From Streptomyces alboflavus (GTDB lineage Bacteria > Actinomycetota > Actinomycetes > Streptomycetales > Streptomycetaceae): a stretch of DNA of 36,042 nt. This document shows positions 16,912 to 24,873 of the stretch, one piece after another. The position numbers were made by a program, and so were the translations under genes. Numbering within the stretch: the stretch's first letter is position 1; each line of letters begins with the position of its first letter. The notes below the pieces were generated by a model, which made no database searches, was not told the DNA's origin, and was given only the letters and a program-made list of their open reading frames with translations. The DNA lies in assembly GCF_000716675.1 (NCBI RefSeq), contig NZ_JNXT01000087.1, positions 1 to 36,042 on the forward strand, given 5' to 3'.

Positions 16912-18867
16912 GTGTCGTCATCGCAGTCCACGAAAGCCGCCTCCCCGAGCGGCCCCGCATCACCCGTCGTCGACGTGGAGCAGGCCGAGGCCGCCCTCGT
17001 CGAGCACTACCCGCGCCTGGTCCGCCTCGCCTACCTGGTGCTGCCCCCGGCCCTGGGCCGCAACCGCCGCGTCCTGACCGCGCACGCCCTGGTCCAGCGG
17101 GCACTGCCCCGCGGCCGCGCCAGCGCCCCCGCGGTCCCCGACCAGCGCAGGCAGGCGGGCCGCGGCACCGACCCCGGCTACGCCTACGTCCGCTGCCAGG
17201 TCCTGCGCGCCGCGCTGGACGCCGGGCTCCCGCTGAAGCGGCGGGCCTGGCCCAAGCGCGCGCAACTGCCGCCGCTCCTGCCGCAGGTGTGGGGCCTCAG
17301 GCTGTTCCCGCGCTCCGGCGGCGCCGACGAACTCGCCCTGGACCAGCGGCTCGCCGCCCTGTCCGGACCCGCCCGCGCCGCGTACGTCCTGCGCGGGCTC
17401 GAACGACTCACGGACGACGAGACCCGGCGCATCCTCGACGCCGTCGGCGTCGACACCGACGCCGACTCCGATGAGGCCGACGGCATCGCCGCCGCGCTCG
17501 CCGAAGTCGGCGCCGAAGGACCGCCCGGCGGCCGGGGCCCGGCCGCGCTCCTGGAGTCGCCCGAGTTCGACCCGTGCTCCCTGCAGGCCCGGCCCACCGA
17601 CCTGATGCGCCGCCGCCAGCACCTGAAGGCAGCCGCCGTCGCGGCCGTCGCCGCCCTCGTCTGCGGGGCACTGCTCGGCATGCCCGGCGACGGCTGGGGC
17701 CCGGACGGCGCCGCCGCGCCCCCGTACGCGAAGAACCCCGCCGCCGAGGCCGCCCTCGACCCCGGGCGGCTCACCCGGGCCGCGCCCGCCGCCTGGAAGC
17801 AGTCCGCGCGCACCGACTTCTCCGTGTGGCCCGCGCGCGGCGAACTCACCGACGACAAGGCGCTGTTGCGCCGCGCACTCGCCGTGTGGGCGCGGCCCGG
17901 CGAGACCGTGCAGGTGTCGGCGACGCCGGGCACCGCGTCGGGGGCGCCGCCCGGGCCCCCGCAACTGCTGTTCGCGGGGCCCGTCGACGGGGCCCGCGTC
18001 GTGCTCCTGTACGACGGGCTGCGCGTCGTGCGGTACGCCGAGCCGCAGGACGGGACCGGCGGCGCCGCGCTCGACTTCGCCCGCGTGGACGGGGCCGAGG
18101 CCGGTGACTCCGGAGCCGTCGTCGTGGGCCGCGCCGACGGCAACGTCCGCTATCTGACGGCGCCCTGGGTGCGGACCGCCGTCGTACGCGACCTCCTCAA
18201 GCCCGATGCCGCCGCCACCCCGCTGCGGCGCTCCGCCGACGGGGTCACCGACCCCTTCGGCAGCCCCGCCCTCGCCCGTGAGTGCCGGTCCTGGAACGCC
18301 CTCCAGCTCCGCGACCACACCGGGGCCTCGCGGCTCGCCACCGACCTCGGTGAGCTGACGCCCGCGCGCCTCACCGCGGGGCGGCCCGACGCGCCCCGCG
18401 ACGCCGCGCCCCAGGACTGGGCGAAGACCGCCTGCTCCCTCGCCGCGGCCCGGTCGCACGGGGTGCGGGCCGTGAACTCCTGGCAGTACGCCCGGCAGGC
18501 GATGCCCGACGGGAGCGGGGGTGCGGGGTGGGTGTGCACCCGGGCCGAGACCTGGCGTGGTGGCGGCGGGCGGGTGCTCGCCCAGTTCCTCGCGCCCGGG
18601 GCCGCGGCGGGGGCCGTTGCCGCCAAGGCCGAAGGGGGGTCCGCCTGTGGGGTGCGGGAGCCGCGGGTGCTTGCCGGGGTGCTGTGGAAGTCCCCTGCGG
18701 GGAGCTGGTATCTGCTCGCTGCGGGCAGCAAGGATGTGGCCTCCGTGGCCGTGTCCGGCGGTGAGCGTGCCTCCGGCAACACCCTTGCCGTACGCACCCG
18801 GCAGGGTGCCCGCCCCACGGTGACGGGCACCCTGCCCGACGGCACGAAACTCCCCACCCTCCGCTGA
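16912..18867 (+). CDS. Membrane protein with degenerate sigma-factor-like N-terminus
   Basis: 651 residues. The first 190 residues resemble an ECF sigma factor: AEAALVEHYPRLVRLAYLVL recalls region 2, and LAALSGPARAAYVLRGLERL followed by LTDDETRRILDAVG recalls region 4, with little between. One membrane segment lies at about 239-260 (AAAVAAVAALVCGALLGM), then an Ala/Gly-rich extracytoplasmic domain of about 390 residues with a few Cys. Similar proteins are conserved hypotheticals in Streptomyces. Whether the cytoplasmic part still binds RNA polymerase or DNA is unknown. GTG at 16912 has no clear Shine-Dalgarno sequence, so translation may be leaderless or start slightly elsewhere. Confidence 0.8.
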   Translation: MSSSQSTKAASPSGPASPVVDVEQAEAALVEHYPRLVRLAYLVLPPALGRNRRVLTAHALVQRALPRGRASAPAVPDQRRQAGRGTDPGYAYVRCQVLRAALDAGLPLKRRAWPKRAQLPPLLPQVWGLRLFPRSGGADELALDQRLAALSGPARAAYVLRGLERLTDDETRRILDAVGVDTDADSDEADGIAAALAEVGAEGPPGGRGPAALLESPEFDPCSLQARPTDLMRRRQHLKAAAVAAVAALVCGALLGMPGDGWGPDGAAAPPYAKNPAAEAALDPGRLTRAAPAAWKQSARTDFSVWPARGELTDDKALLRRALAVWARPGETVQVSATPGTASGAPPGPPQLLFAGPVDGARVVLLYDGLRVVRYAEPQDGTGGAALDFARVDGAEAGDSGAVVVGRADGNVRYLTAPWVRTAVVRDLLKPDAAATPLRRSADGVTDPFGSPALARECRSWNALQLRDHTGASRLATDLGELTPARLTAGRPDAPRDAAPQDWAKTACSLAAARSHGVRAVNSWQYARQAMPDGSGGAGWVCTRAETWRGGGGRVLAQFLAPGAAAGAVAAKAEGGSACGVREPRVLAGVLWKSPAGSWYLLAAGSKDVASVAVSGGERASGNTLAVRTRQGARPTVTGTLPDGTKLPTLR

Positions 18868-18872
18868 CCCCG

Positions 18873-18907
18873 ATCCGGCGCTCCGCGCCTCGTCCTCAAA
18901 CGCCGGA
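18873..18907 (-). repeat. Intergenic repeat, module A (reverse)
   Basis: Reverse complement of the A module seen at 105-138, ending in CTCAAACGCCGGA. It starts six bases after a stop codon and may act as one arm of a terminator with the forward copy at 19193. Confidence 0.7.
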
Positions 18908-19192
18908 CAGGCTCTCTCCCACCTGCCCGCCCGAGCCTGCACCGGCCTGCCCACCAGCCCGGCACCTTCACCCCTGAACGGGGGCGCCCCGGATCGCGCT
19001 GCGCGCTCGTCCTCGCCGGACGGGCTTCTCTCCCACCCGCCCGCCCCCGCCATGGCTTCGGTCGGGGTGGGCCGCACTCCCTGCCCGGCGCCTCCAAGCC
19101 CGCCTCGGCGAAGTCGTTTCAGCCCGCCCCGGCGAGGAGTTTCCCCGCTCGGCCAGGAGTTCCGCCCGCCTCGGGGAGCCGTATTCAGCCCG

Positions 19193-19315
19193 TCCGGCGT
19201 TTGAGGACGAGGCGCGGAGCGCCGATCGGGGGAGGACTGTCCCACCCGTCACGGGACGCCCGCCTACGGGGTCCAGGGGCAGAGCCCCGGTTTCGGTGAA
19301 GGGGCGGGATTGGGG
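19193..19315 (+). repeat. Intergenic repeat, modules A and B (forward)
   Basis: A at 19193-19226 (TCCGGCGTTTGAGGACGAGG...GCGCCGAT) and B at 19268-19315 (GGGGTCCAGGGGC...GGGGCGGGATTGGGG), in the same order as at 105-195 and 20560-20677. Confidence 0.72.
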
Positions 19316-19349
19316 AGCCCCCGGCAGGGCCACCACGTACCCTCGACGG

Positions 19350-20354
19350 ATGTCGTCCCGCTTCGCCCCCCACCCCACCCGCACCACCGTGCGCGGCGGC
19401 GAGACGAACATCCCCCGGGGCACCCCCCGCCAGAACACCGCAGCGGCAACCCGCACCTGGAAACCCCCGGCCCCCCTGAACCTGAGCCTCACCCTGGGCC
19501 CCCTCCGCAGGGGCCCCGCGGACCCCACCTTCCGCACCACCCCCGACGGCTCCGTCTGGCGAGCCACCCGCACCCCCCAGGGCCCGGCCACCCTCCGCGT
19601 GGCCCTGCGCGCGGGCGAGGCGGAGGCGGAGGCCTGGGGCCCGGGCGCGGACTGGGCCCTGGACGGCCTCCCGGACCTCCTCGGCGCCCGGGACACCCCG
19701 GAGGACTTCGAGCCCCGCCACCGCCTGGTCGCACAGACCGAGCGCCGCCGCCAGGGCCTGCGCCTGCTGCGCACGGGCCTGGTGATGGAGACCCTGATCC
19801 CGTCGATCCTGGAGCAGAAGGTCACGACGGACGAGGCGTACCGTGCCTGGCGCCTCCTCGTCCGCAAGTACGGCGTACCGGCCCCGGGACCGGCCCCCGC
19901 CCAGGCCCGTATGCACGTGATGCCGGACCCGCGCACGTGGTCACGCATCCCGTCCTGGGAGTGGCACAAGGCGGGCGTGGACAACAAGCGCGCGTCGACG
20001 ATCCTGCGCGCGGTGCGGGTGGCCGCGCGCCTGGAGGAAGCGGTGGCGATGGACCCGGTGGCGGCCCGCGCCCGCCTCGAACTGATCCCCGGCATCGGCC
20101 CCTGGACCTCCGCCGAAACCGTCCAGCGCAGCAACGGCGCCCCGGATGAGGTGACGGTCGGCGACCTCCACCTCCCCGGCATCATCGGCTACGCCCTCGC
20201 GGGCGACCGCACAGCCGACGACACCCGCATGCTCGAACTCCTGGCTCCCTACGAGGGCCAACGCCACCGAGCGGCCCGCCTGATCCTCCTCAGCGGCCAC
20301 ACTCCACCCCGCCGCGCCCCAAGGATGCGCAAGGGAAACATCGCGGCACTCTGA
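19350..20354 (+). CDS. DNA-3-methyladenine glycosylase II-like (HhH-GPD) repair enzyme
   Basis: 334 residues. The C-terminal half has the helix-hairpin-helix ELIPGIGPWTSAETV and the following catalytic-Asp segment DEVTVGDLHLPGIIG of AlkA-type base-excision glycosylases, preceded by METLIPSILEQKVT, a typical HhH-GPD helix. The N-terminal 120 residues are a beta-rich domain as in AlkA. It would remove alkylated purines from DNA. The ATG at 19350 has only a weak ribosome binding site. It stands alone between two repeat-rich spacers and is convergent with fbiB. Confidence 0.87.
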   Translation: MSSRFAPHPTRTTVRGGETNIPRGTPRQNTAAATRTWKPPAPLNLSLTLGPLRRGPADPTFRTTPDGSVWRATRTPQGPATLRVALRAGEAEAEAWGPGADWALDGLPDLLGARDTPEDFEPRHRLVAQTERRRQGLRLLRTGLVMETLIPSILEQKVTTDEAYRAWRLLVRKYGVPAPGPAPAQARMHVMPDPRTWSRIPSWEWHKAGVDNKRASTILRAVRVAARLEEAVAMDPVAARARLELIPGIGPWTSAETVQRSNGAPDEVTVGDLHLPGIIGYALAGDRTADDTRMLELLAPYEGQRHRAARLILLSGHTPPRRAPRMRKGNIAAL

Positions 20355-20481
20355 CCGACGCGACACTTTCAGCCCGCCGCAGCGGACTCTTCAGCTGGCG
20401 CCGCAGCACTTTCAAGCCCGCCTCGGCGCAATCCTCAGCCTGTCGTGGGGGTGCCCCTTGCTCCTTAAGAGCTTGGGGGAG

Positions 20482-20508
20482 TTTGAGGACGAGGCGCGCA
20501 GCGCCGAT
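20482..20508 (+). repeat. Intergenic repeat, partial module A
   Basis: TTTGAGGACGAGGCGCGCAGCGCCGAT without the leading TCCGGCG; the bases before it (GCTTGGGGGAG) belong to another common spacer sequence. Confidence 0.65.
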
Positions 20509-20559
20509 TCGAGGGCGGCCCGTCCCACGGGCACCTCCGGCCTGCCCGAGTTCAGCCCG

Positions 20560-20677
20560 TCCGGCGCTTGAGGACGAGCGCGCAGCGCGATCGGCGGCGC
20601 CCCGCCCCACCCGAAGGGAACACCCACCCCCGGGGTCCGGGGCGGAGCCCCGGTTTCGGGAAGGGGCGGGACTGGGG
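20560..20677 (+). repeat. Intergenic repeat, modules A and B (forward)
   Basis: A at 20560-20591 (TCCGGCGCTTGAGGACGAGC...) and B at 20632-20677 (GGGGTCCGGGGCGGAGCCCC...GGGGCGGGACTGGGG). Order and spacing match the copies at 105-195 and 19193-19315. Confidence 0.72.
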
Positions 20678-20696
20678 AAAGCCCCGCAGGGCCGTC

Positions 20697-22232
20697 CTAC
20701 CGCACGGTCACGAACCCCTCAACCCCCCGCTCCCCCCGCGCCACCGCAGGCGCAGCCGCATGCCCCACAGCGACAGCCCCCATCGGATCCCAGTCCCCAG
20801 GAAGCTCAAGAGCCCCCCGCACGACATCCCGACAGAACATCGTCGACGACACCCACGCGGACCCGAGCCGCTCCCCGGCCAGCGCGACCAGGAAGTTCTG
20901 CACTCCGGCCCCGGCGGCGACGACGAACATCTCCCGCTCGGCCGCATCCCGTCGCGCGTCCCCGTACGTATGGGCCCCGTCCATGACGAGGCACGGCACG
21001 ACGAGGTAGGGGGCGTTCCGCAGCACGTCCCCGCGCCGCACCCGCCGGGCGATGGCCTCCTCGGACTTCCCGTCCCGCCGCAGATCGGCGATCCAGGCGT
21101 CCCGCATGGCGTCGAGCAGCCGCACCCGCGACTCCTCGGACTCCAGGAGCACGAACCGCCAGGGGGTGGTGTGGTGGGGAGCGGGCGCGATGACGGCGGC
21201 GGCGACGGCGCGTCGTACGGCTCCGGGGTCGACGGGCTCGTCGGTGAACTCCCGTACGGTCCGCCGCAGCGAAAGCGCCTCGCGCACGGCCTCGGACGTC
21301 CCGAGCCGGAACATGTCGTCCCGGGCGTCGCGCACAAGAGCCCGAGCCCCCAGCTCGGAGCCACCCAGCGAACCCCCTGACCCCTCTGGCCTCCCTGGCC
21401 TCTCTGGTCCTTCTGGCCCTCCTGAACCCGGCGAGCCCTTGGCGCCCTCCGCACCGCGGACGACCACATGCCCCAGCCCCCGCACGACAGCGACCGGCAA
21501 CCCCGCGGCCTTGCCCTTGACGAGGTCCCCGGCGGCGGCCAACTCGTCGGCGGTGGCGACGACGGTGGCGACGAGCGGATTGCCGAACGCGTCGGTGCCG
21601 CCGCGCAGGTCGTCCAGGACCCGCACGCCCGCCGCACCGATAGCGACGTCGGTGAGCCCGGACCGCCAGGGCCGCCCGAACGTGTCGGTGACGATGACGC
21701 CGACGTCGACGCCGAGCGCGTCCCGCAGGCCCTGGCGGATGGCGCGGGCGGAGGCGTCGGGGTCCTCGGGGAGCAACAGGACGGTCCCGGCGGGCGTGTT
21801 GGAGGCGTCGACGCCGGCGGCGGCCATCACGAGGCCCTGCCGGTTCTCGACGATGCGCAGCGTCCCGCGCCGGGCCACGACGCGTACGGTCTCCGCGTCG
21901 ATGGCCGCTTCCCGGTCGGCGGCCGCGACGACGCGCCCCTCGGCCTTGCTGACGATCTTCGAGGTGACGAGCACGACGTCCCCGTCGGCGAGCGCGGGCT
22001 CGGCGACGGCGATCAGCTTCGCGACGTCGTCACCGCGCCGCACCTCGGGCATCCCGCCCACGGCCCACACCCGGAACCCGGGCACGTCCCCGGCGGCCGG
22101 GGACCCCACGGCACCCGCCCCCACGGAGCCTGCCGCGCCCGCCCCCACGGAGCCTGCCGCGCCCGCCCCCACGGAGCCTGCCGCACCCGCACCCGCGGAA
22201 CCCACCGCACCACCCCCGGAAGAACCACTCAC
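20697..22232 (-). CDS. fbiB: Bifunctional F420:gamma-glutamyl ligase / dehydro-F420 reductase FbiB
   Basis: 511 residues, longer than the usual 440-450. After a repetitive N-terminus (about 1-48, period GAGAAGSV) comes the CofE-like ligase domain (from [15 protein letters not shown], with [31 protein letters not shown]), a Gly/Pro/Glu-rich insert (about 261-290) and a nitroreductase-fold FMN domain ([28 protein letters not shown]). In mycobacteria FbiB adds glutamates to F420-0, and its C-terminal domain reduces dehydro-F420-0 made by FbiA. Its GTG overlaps the fbiA stop (GTGA), so the two are translationally coupled. The extra N-terminal and linker segments are unusual and rich in simple repeats. 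Confidence 0.93.
   Translation of the reverse strand: MSGSSGGGAVGSAGAGAAGSVGAGAAGSVGAGAAGSVGAGAVGSPAAGDVPGFRVWAVGGMPEVRRGDDVAKLIAVAEPALADGDVVLVTSKIVSKAEGRVVAAADREAAIDAETVRVVARRGTLRIVENRQGLVMAAAGVDASNTPAGTVLLLPEDPDASARAIRQGLRDALGVDVGVIVTDTFGRPWRSGLTDVAIGAAGVRVLDDLRGGTDAFGNPLVATVVATADELAAAGDLVKGKAAGLPVAVVRGLGHVVVRGAEGAKGSPGSGGPEGPERPGRPEGSGGSLGGSELGARALVRDARDDMFRLGTSEAVREALSLRRTVREFTDEPVDPGAVRRAVAAAVIAPAPHHTTPWRFVLLESEESRVRLLDAMRDAWIADLRRDGKSEEAIARRVRRGDVLRNAPYLVVPCLVMDGAHTYGDARRDAAEREMFVVAAGAGVQNFLVALAGERLGSAWVSSTMFCRDVVRGALELPGDWDPMGAVAVGHAAAPAVARGERGVEGFVTVR
22117..22188. repeat. 24-base tandem repeat inside the fbiB 5' end
   Basis: Three near-identical 24-base copies (22117-22140, 22141-22164, 22165-22188), flanked by degenerate copies out to 22212. 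On the coding (minus) strand each unit encodes eight residues, GAGAAGSV or close. The period is a multiple of three, so copy number can change without breaking the frame. Confidence 0.85.
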
Positions 22233-23185
22233 GCCCGCACCTCCTCAGCCAGCGCCAGCGCCTCCCGCGCCATCGCCGTGGTGGCGTCCTCGTCCGTCAT
22301 GAGGAGCGGGATGGCCCGGCACCGGATCCCGGCGGACTCGACGCGCTCGACGGCGCCCGCGTCCACCGTGTCGACGAGCCAGCCGTCGAGGAGCCCGCTG
22401 CCGTAGTGCTCGGCGACGGCGGCGGCCGTGGTCTCCACGCCGACGGCGGCGAGGACCTTGTCGGCCATGCCGCGCACGGGCGCGTCGCCGACGATGGGGG
22501 AGAGGCCGACGACGGGGACCCCGGCCTCGGCGATGGCCTCGCGGATGCCGGGCACGGCGAGGATCGTGCCGACGCTCACGACGGGGTTGGACGGCGGGAA
22601 GAGCACGACGTCGGCCTCGGCGATGGCTTCGAGGACGCCGGGCGCGGGCTTGGCCTGCTCGGCGCCGACGGGCACGATCGCGTGCGCGTCGACGGAGGCG
22701 CGCAGCCGCACCCAGTACTCCTGGAAGTGCACGGCCTTGCGCTCGCCGTCGAGCTCGATGCCGACGTGCGTCTCGACGCGGTCGTCGGACATGGGGATGA
22801 GCCGCACGCCGGGCTGCCAGCGCTCGCACAGCGCCTCGGTGACGGCGCTGAGGGGGTATCCGGCGGCGAGCATCTGCGTGCGCACGATGTGCGTGGCGAA
22901 GTCCCGGTCGCCGAGCCCGAACCAGTCGGGTCCGACGCCGTACGCCCCGAGTTCCTCCTTGACCTTGAAGGTCTCGTCGGCCCGCCCCCAGCCCTGCTCC
23001 TCGTTGATGCCGCCCCCGAGCGTGTACATCACCGTGTCCAGGTCGGGGCAGACCTTCAGGCCGAACAGGTGGATGTCGTCACCGGTGTTGCCGATGACCG
23101 TGATCGCCGCGTCGGGCGCGGCCTTCTTGAGGCCGCGGAGGAAACGGGCGCCGCCGATGCCGCCGGCCAGAACCACAATGCGCAT
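22229..23185 (-). CDS. fbiA: FbiA: 2-phospho-L-lactate (phosphoenolpyruvate) transferase of F420 synthesis
   Basis: 318 residues, normal length for CofD/FbiA. N-terminal [16 protein letters not shown] binds the nucleotide substrate; [50 protein letters not shown] and [20 protein letters not shown] are family hallmarks. It joins the deazaflavin Fo to the phospho-three-carbon unit to give dehydro-F420-0, the substrate of FbiB encoded next. The start ATG at 23185 gives the canonical MRIVVLAGG terminus; the Shine-Dalgarno sequence is weak (GCTGGGCGC). Confidence 0.96.
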   Translation of the reverse strand: MRIVVLAGGIGGARFLRGLKKAAPDAAITVIGNTGDDIHLFGLKVCPDLDTVMYTLGGGINEEQGWGRADETFKVKEELGAYGVGPDWFGLGDRDFATHIVRTQMLAAGYPLSAVTEALCERWQPGVRLIPMSDDRVETHVGIELDGERKAVHFQEYWVRLRASVDAHAIVPVGAEQAKPAPGVLEAIAEADVVLFPPSNPVVSVGTILAVPGIREAIAEAGVPVVGLSPIVGDAPVRGMADKVLAAVGVETTAAAVAEHYGSGLLDGWLVDTVDAGAVERVESAGIRCRAIPLLMTDEDATTAMAREALALAEEVRA

Positions 23186-23218
23186 GCGCCCAGCATCGCA
23201 GGCGGGTACGACATCGTG

Positions 23219-23252
23219 TCAGGCGGTCACGGGATTCAGGCGGTCACGGGAT
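23219..23252. repeat. Perfect 17-base tandem duplication over the cysteine dioxygenase stop
   Basis: TCAGGCGGTCACGGGAT occurs at 23219-23235 and 23236-23252 without mismatch. On the minus strand each copy encodes the end of ...PVTA and TGA, so the gene's last codons and stop codon are present twice. Confidence 0.9.
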
Positions 23253-23739
23253 CGTGCGGCGCGCGGGCCTCGCACCGGGCGGTGTGCATCGGCATCTCGG
23301 TGAGTCCGGGGTAGTACACGTGCAGGCTGACGGCCGGTTCCAGGGAGTCGTTGACGACCTCGTGGACGTACCCCGGCGCGAAGACGCGCTGCGCGCCGGA
23401 GCCCAGGGTCCGCGCGGCGCGCTCCGTACGCTCCGTCAGTTCGCCCTGGAGGACGGTCAGTACGCCGCTGGAGCGCCCGTGGTCGTGGGAGCCGCTGCCC
23501 TGTCCGGGCACCCACGACAGGAGCCACACCTCGTAGCCCGGCCCGGTGCGCAGGCGGTGGTACCAGCGGGTGGCGGCGTCGTACTGGACGAGGTGGGCCC
23601 ACTGGGAGCGGTCGGCGGCGATGCCGCGGGCGAGGCCCGCGAACTCGGCGACGGTGACGGGGTGCTCGCGCGCGGGCTGGAGGAGGTGCGGGACTTCGAG
23701 GATGTCGCCGGCGATCTGGAGGTCGCTGTCGCTGTTCAT
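23236..23739 (-). CDS. Cysteine dioxygenase (cupin)
   Basis: 167 residues, the size of bacterial cysteine dioxygenases. The iron ligands fit His85 and His87 (GSGSHDHGRSSGVLTVLQGEL) and His126 (FAPGYVHEVVN). The enzyme oxidises L-cysteine to cysteine sulfinate. The start ATG at 23739 (MNSDSDLQIAGDIL) is chosen over 23937, because the extra upstream residues are Arg/Pro-rich. It lies on the same strand as, and 50 bases upstream of, fbiA; whether the genes share a transcript is open. Its 3' end carries a 17-base tandem duplication. Confidence 0.92.
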   Translation of the reverse strand: MNSDSDLQIAGDILEVPHLLQPAREHPVTVAEFAGLARGIAADRSQWAHLVQYDAATRWYHRLRTGPGYEVWLLSWVPGQGSGSHDHGRSSGVLTVLQGELTERTERAARTLGSGAQRVFAPGYVHEVVNDSLEPAVSLHVYYPGLTEMPMHTARCEARAPHDPVTA

Positions 23740-24036
23740 GGTGCGGTGGTTCCTCAACGTATGAGTGCTGGGGTGTCGCAGGATGGGGTCGTACGAAGCC
23801 GTGCGTTTCGGGCGAGCTGTACGAAGCGGTACGACGCCGTGTGAGGAGGTCGTACGAGGGGAGTGGCTCAACAGCCGGAGGCGTGCCTCAACAGCTGGAA
23901 CAGATGCCCGTACAGCGACAGCGCGCGGGGGCAGCACCGGAAGACCCGCCAGTGCGGGTCACGGAAAGCGCCAAGTTCGCGAGCATGCCCACCAGGACAG
24001 CGGCTCACACCCTTGGTGTCAACTCGACGTCCGAAT

Positions 24037-24045
24037 TGTGGACAA
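24037..24045 (-). promoter_or_regulatory. DnaA box (TTGTCCACA)
   Basis: TGTGGACAA on the plus strand is the reverse complement of TTGTCCACA, the preferred Streptomyces DnaA box. It sits inside ATTGT-GG-ACAAT, a 5-base inverted repeat. Confidence 0.55.
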
Positions 24046-24132
24046 TGTTTCACCTCATCCGGTTCCCCTGAGCGGCGAAAGGTTTGTGCAGTCGCCCCCT
24101 GGGACACATGCCGCATCAACCAGCGCTCGCGG

Positions 24133-24156
24133 GCGCGTCAACCGGCGCGTCAACCG
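24133..24156. repeat. Two tandem copies of a 12-base unit
   Basis: GCGCGTCAACCG is perfectly repeated at 24133-24144 and 24145-24156, with GCGCTCG starting a decayed third copy. It is 340 bases upstream of whiB. Confidence 0.8.
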
Positions 24157-24171
24157 GCGCTCGTCCGCCGT

Positions 24172-24198
24172 TGTGATCCTGTGATCCGAATGTGATCC
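24172..24198 (+). repeat. Three direct repeats of TGTGATCC
   Basis: Copies at 24172-24179, 24180-24187 and 24191-24198. The first two abut; the third is 11 bases from the second start to start, about one helical turn, as in an operator array. The binding factor is unknown. Confidence 0.6.
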
Positions 24199-24392
24199 GG
24201 TTCGCTTCGGTGTCGTCCGATGCAACGGGAGTGAGTGCCGTGGCGTCCCTGTCGTTGAGGTCACTGAGTGCCCATGACAGGGCGGACGGTGGACCGGCCG
24301 CTGGAGAGTGTCACGTTTTAGGTAGATTTGAACACTTTCCGCAAAGCCTTGGTTCCGCAGAGTGAATAAGGGGCCCAATAGCAGATCTCGGC

Positions 24393-24422
24393 TTGACTGG
24401 CCCGGATCGGCACACTTGTAAT
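24393..24422 (+). promoter_or_regulatory. Likely vegetative-type promoter of whiB
   Basis: TTGACT (24393-24398), an 18-base spacer and TGTAAT (24417-24422) match the principal sigma consensus well in an otherwise GC-rich genome. The predicted start would give a leader of roughly 65 bases before the ATG at 24495. S. coelicolor whiB is reported to have two promoters, one developmental; I cannot say which this is. Confidence 0.55.
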
Positions 24423-24494
24423 TTCACTCGTGTCGTTCAGCCGAAATCGGTAACGGCAGCACCACGGGGACGCGAAGACAGACGAGGGGCGCAC

Positions 24495-24758
24495 ATGACC
24501 GAGCTGGTTCAGGAACTGCTGGTCGAGGACGCGGACGAAGAAATCGGCTGGCAGGAGCGCGCACTGTGCGCCCAGACCGACCCCGAGTCCTTTTTTCCCG
24601 AGAAGGGCGGCTCCACGCGCGAGGCCAAGAAGGTCTGCCTCGCCTGCGAGGTCCGCTCCGAATGCCTTGAGTACGCGCTTGCGAACGACGAACGCTTCGG
24701 CATCTGGGGCGGCCTCTCGGAACGGGAACGCCGCCGCCTGAAGAAGGCGGCCGTCTAG
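24495..24758 (+). CDS. whiB: WhiB, sporulation regulator with [4Fe-4S] cluster
   Basis: 87 residues, essentially the S. coelicolor WhiB sequence (MTELVQELLVEDADEEIGWQ at the N-terminus). Four Cys in ALCAQ, KVCLACEV and ECLEY bind the iron-sulfur cluster; GIWGGLSERERRRLKK is the Wbl turn and basic DNA-binding tail. In Streptomyces WhiB works with WhiA to stop growth and start sporulation septation. A GAGGGGC ribosome binding site lies before ATG 24495. The frame opens upstream to 24393, but that stretch overlaps the promoter. Confidence 0.98.
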   Translation: MTELVQELLVEDADEEIGWQERALCAQTDPESFFPEKGGSTREAKKVCLACEVRSECLEYALANDERFGIWGGLSERERRRLKKAAV

Positions 24759-24873
24759 CCCGATGGCCGTCCGCCCCCGCCCCGGGGCCGTACGACCGCC
24801 GGTGCCCGATCCTCCGCATTGCCCCCTTCGAGCGGCACTCATACCCCTTGTCGCCGCTCGTCACCGCACAACG

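Larger units (their letters stand above)
18868..19349. other. Repeat-rich intergenic region
   Basis: 482 bases with no supported gene. It begins with a reversed A module (18873-18907), followed by short direct repeats of the form (TTC)AGCCCGCC(T/C)CGGCGA between about 19098 and 19190, then forward A (19193-19226) and B (19268-19315) modules. The reversed A just after the upstream gene and the forward A about 300 bases on form an inverted pair. A promoter for the glycosylase gene at 19350 must lie at the right end, but I cannot place it. Confidence 0.6.
20355..20696. other. Repeat-rich spacer between convergent genes
   Basis: 342 bases, no gene supported. It contains CAGCCCGCC-type short repeats at the left, a partial A module (20482-20508), then a full A (20560-20591) and B (20632-20677). 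Transcripts from the glycosylase gene and fbiB converge here, so the repeats could act as terminators. Confidence 0.6.
23740..24494. promoter_or_regulatory. Long divergent regulatory region upstream of whiB
   Basis: 755 bases with no supported gene. From left to right: a perfect -35 (TTGACA, minus strand, 24017-24022) that could serve the cysteine dioxygenase gene; a perfect DnaA box (24037-24045); tandem 12-base repeats (24133-24156); three TGTGATCC repeats (24172-24198); and a TTGACT/TGTAAT promoter (24393-24422) ahead of whiB. The AT-rich patch at 24315-24390 stands out from the rest. whiB is a known developmental gene with complex control in Streptomyces, which suits so long a leader. Confidence 0.6.

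Noticed and set aside
16960..19245. 761-residue minus-strand frame opposite the sigma-like membrane protein
   Set aside because: Gly-rich shadow frame without domains or a plausible start; the sense gene has a clear membrane segment and helical domain.
24421..24440. TCACTC-like BldD half-site near the whiB -10 region
   Set aside because: Only the first half of the palindromic consensus fits; the second half has several mismatches, so it is not reported as a site.
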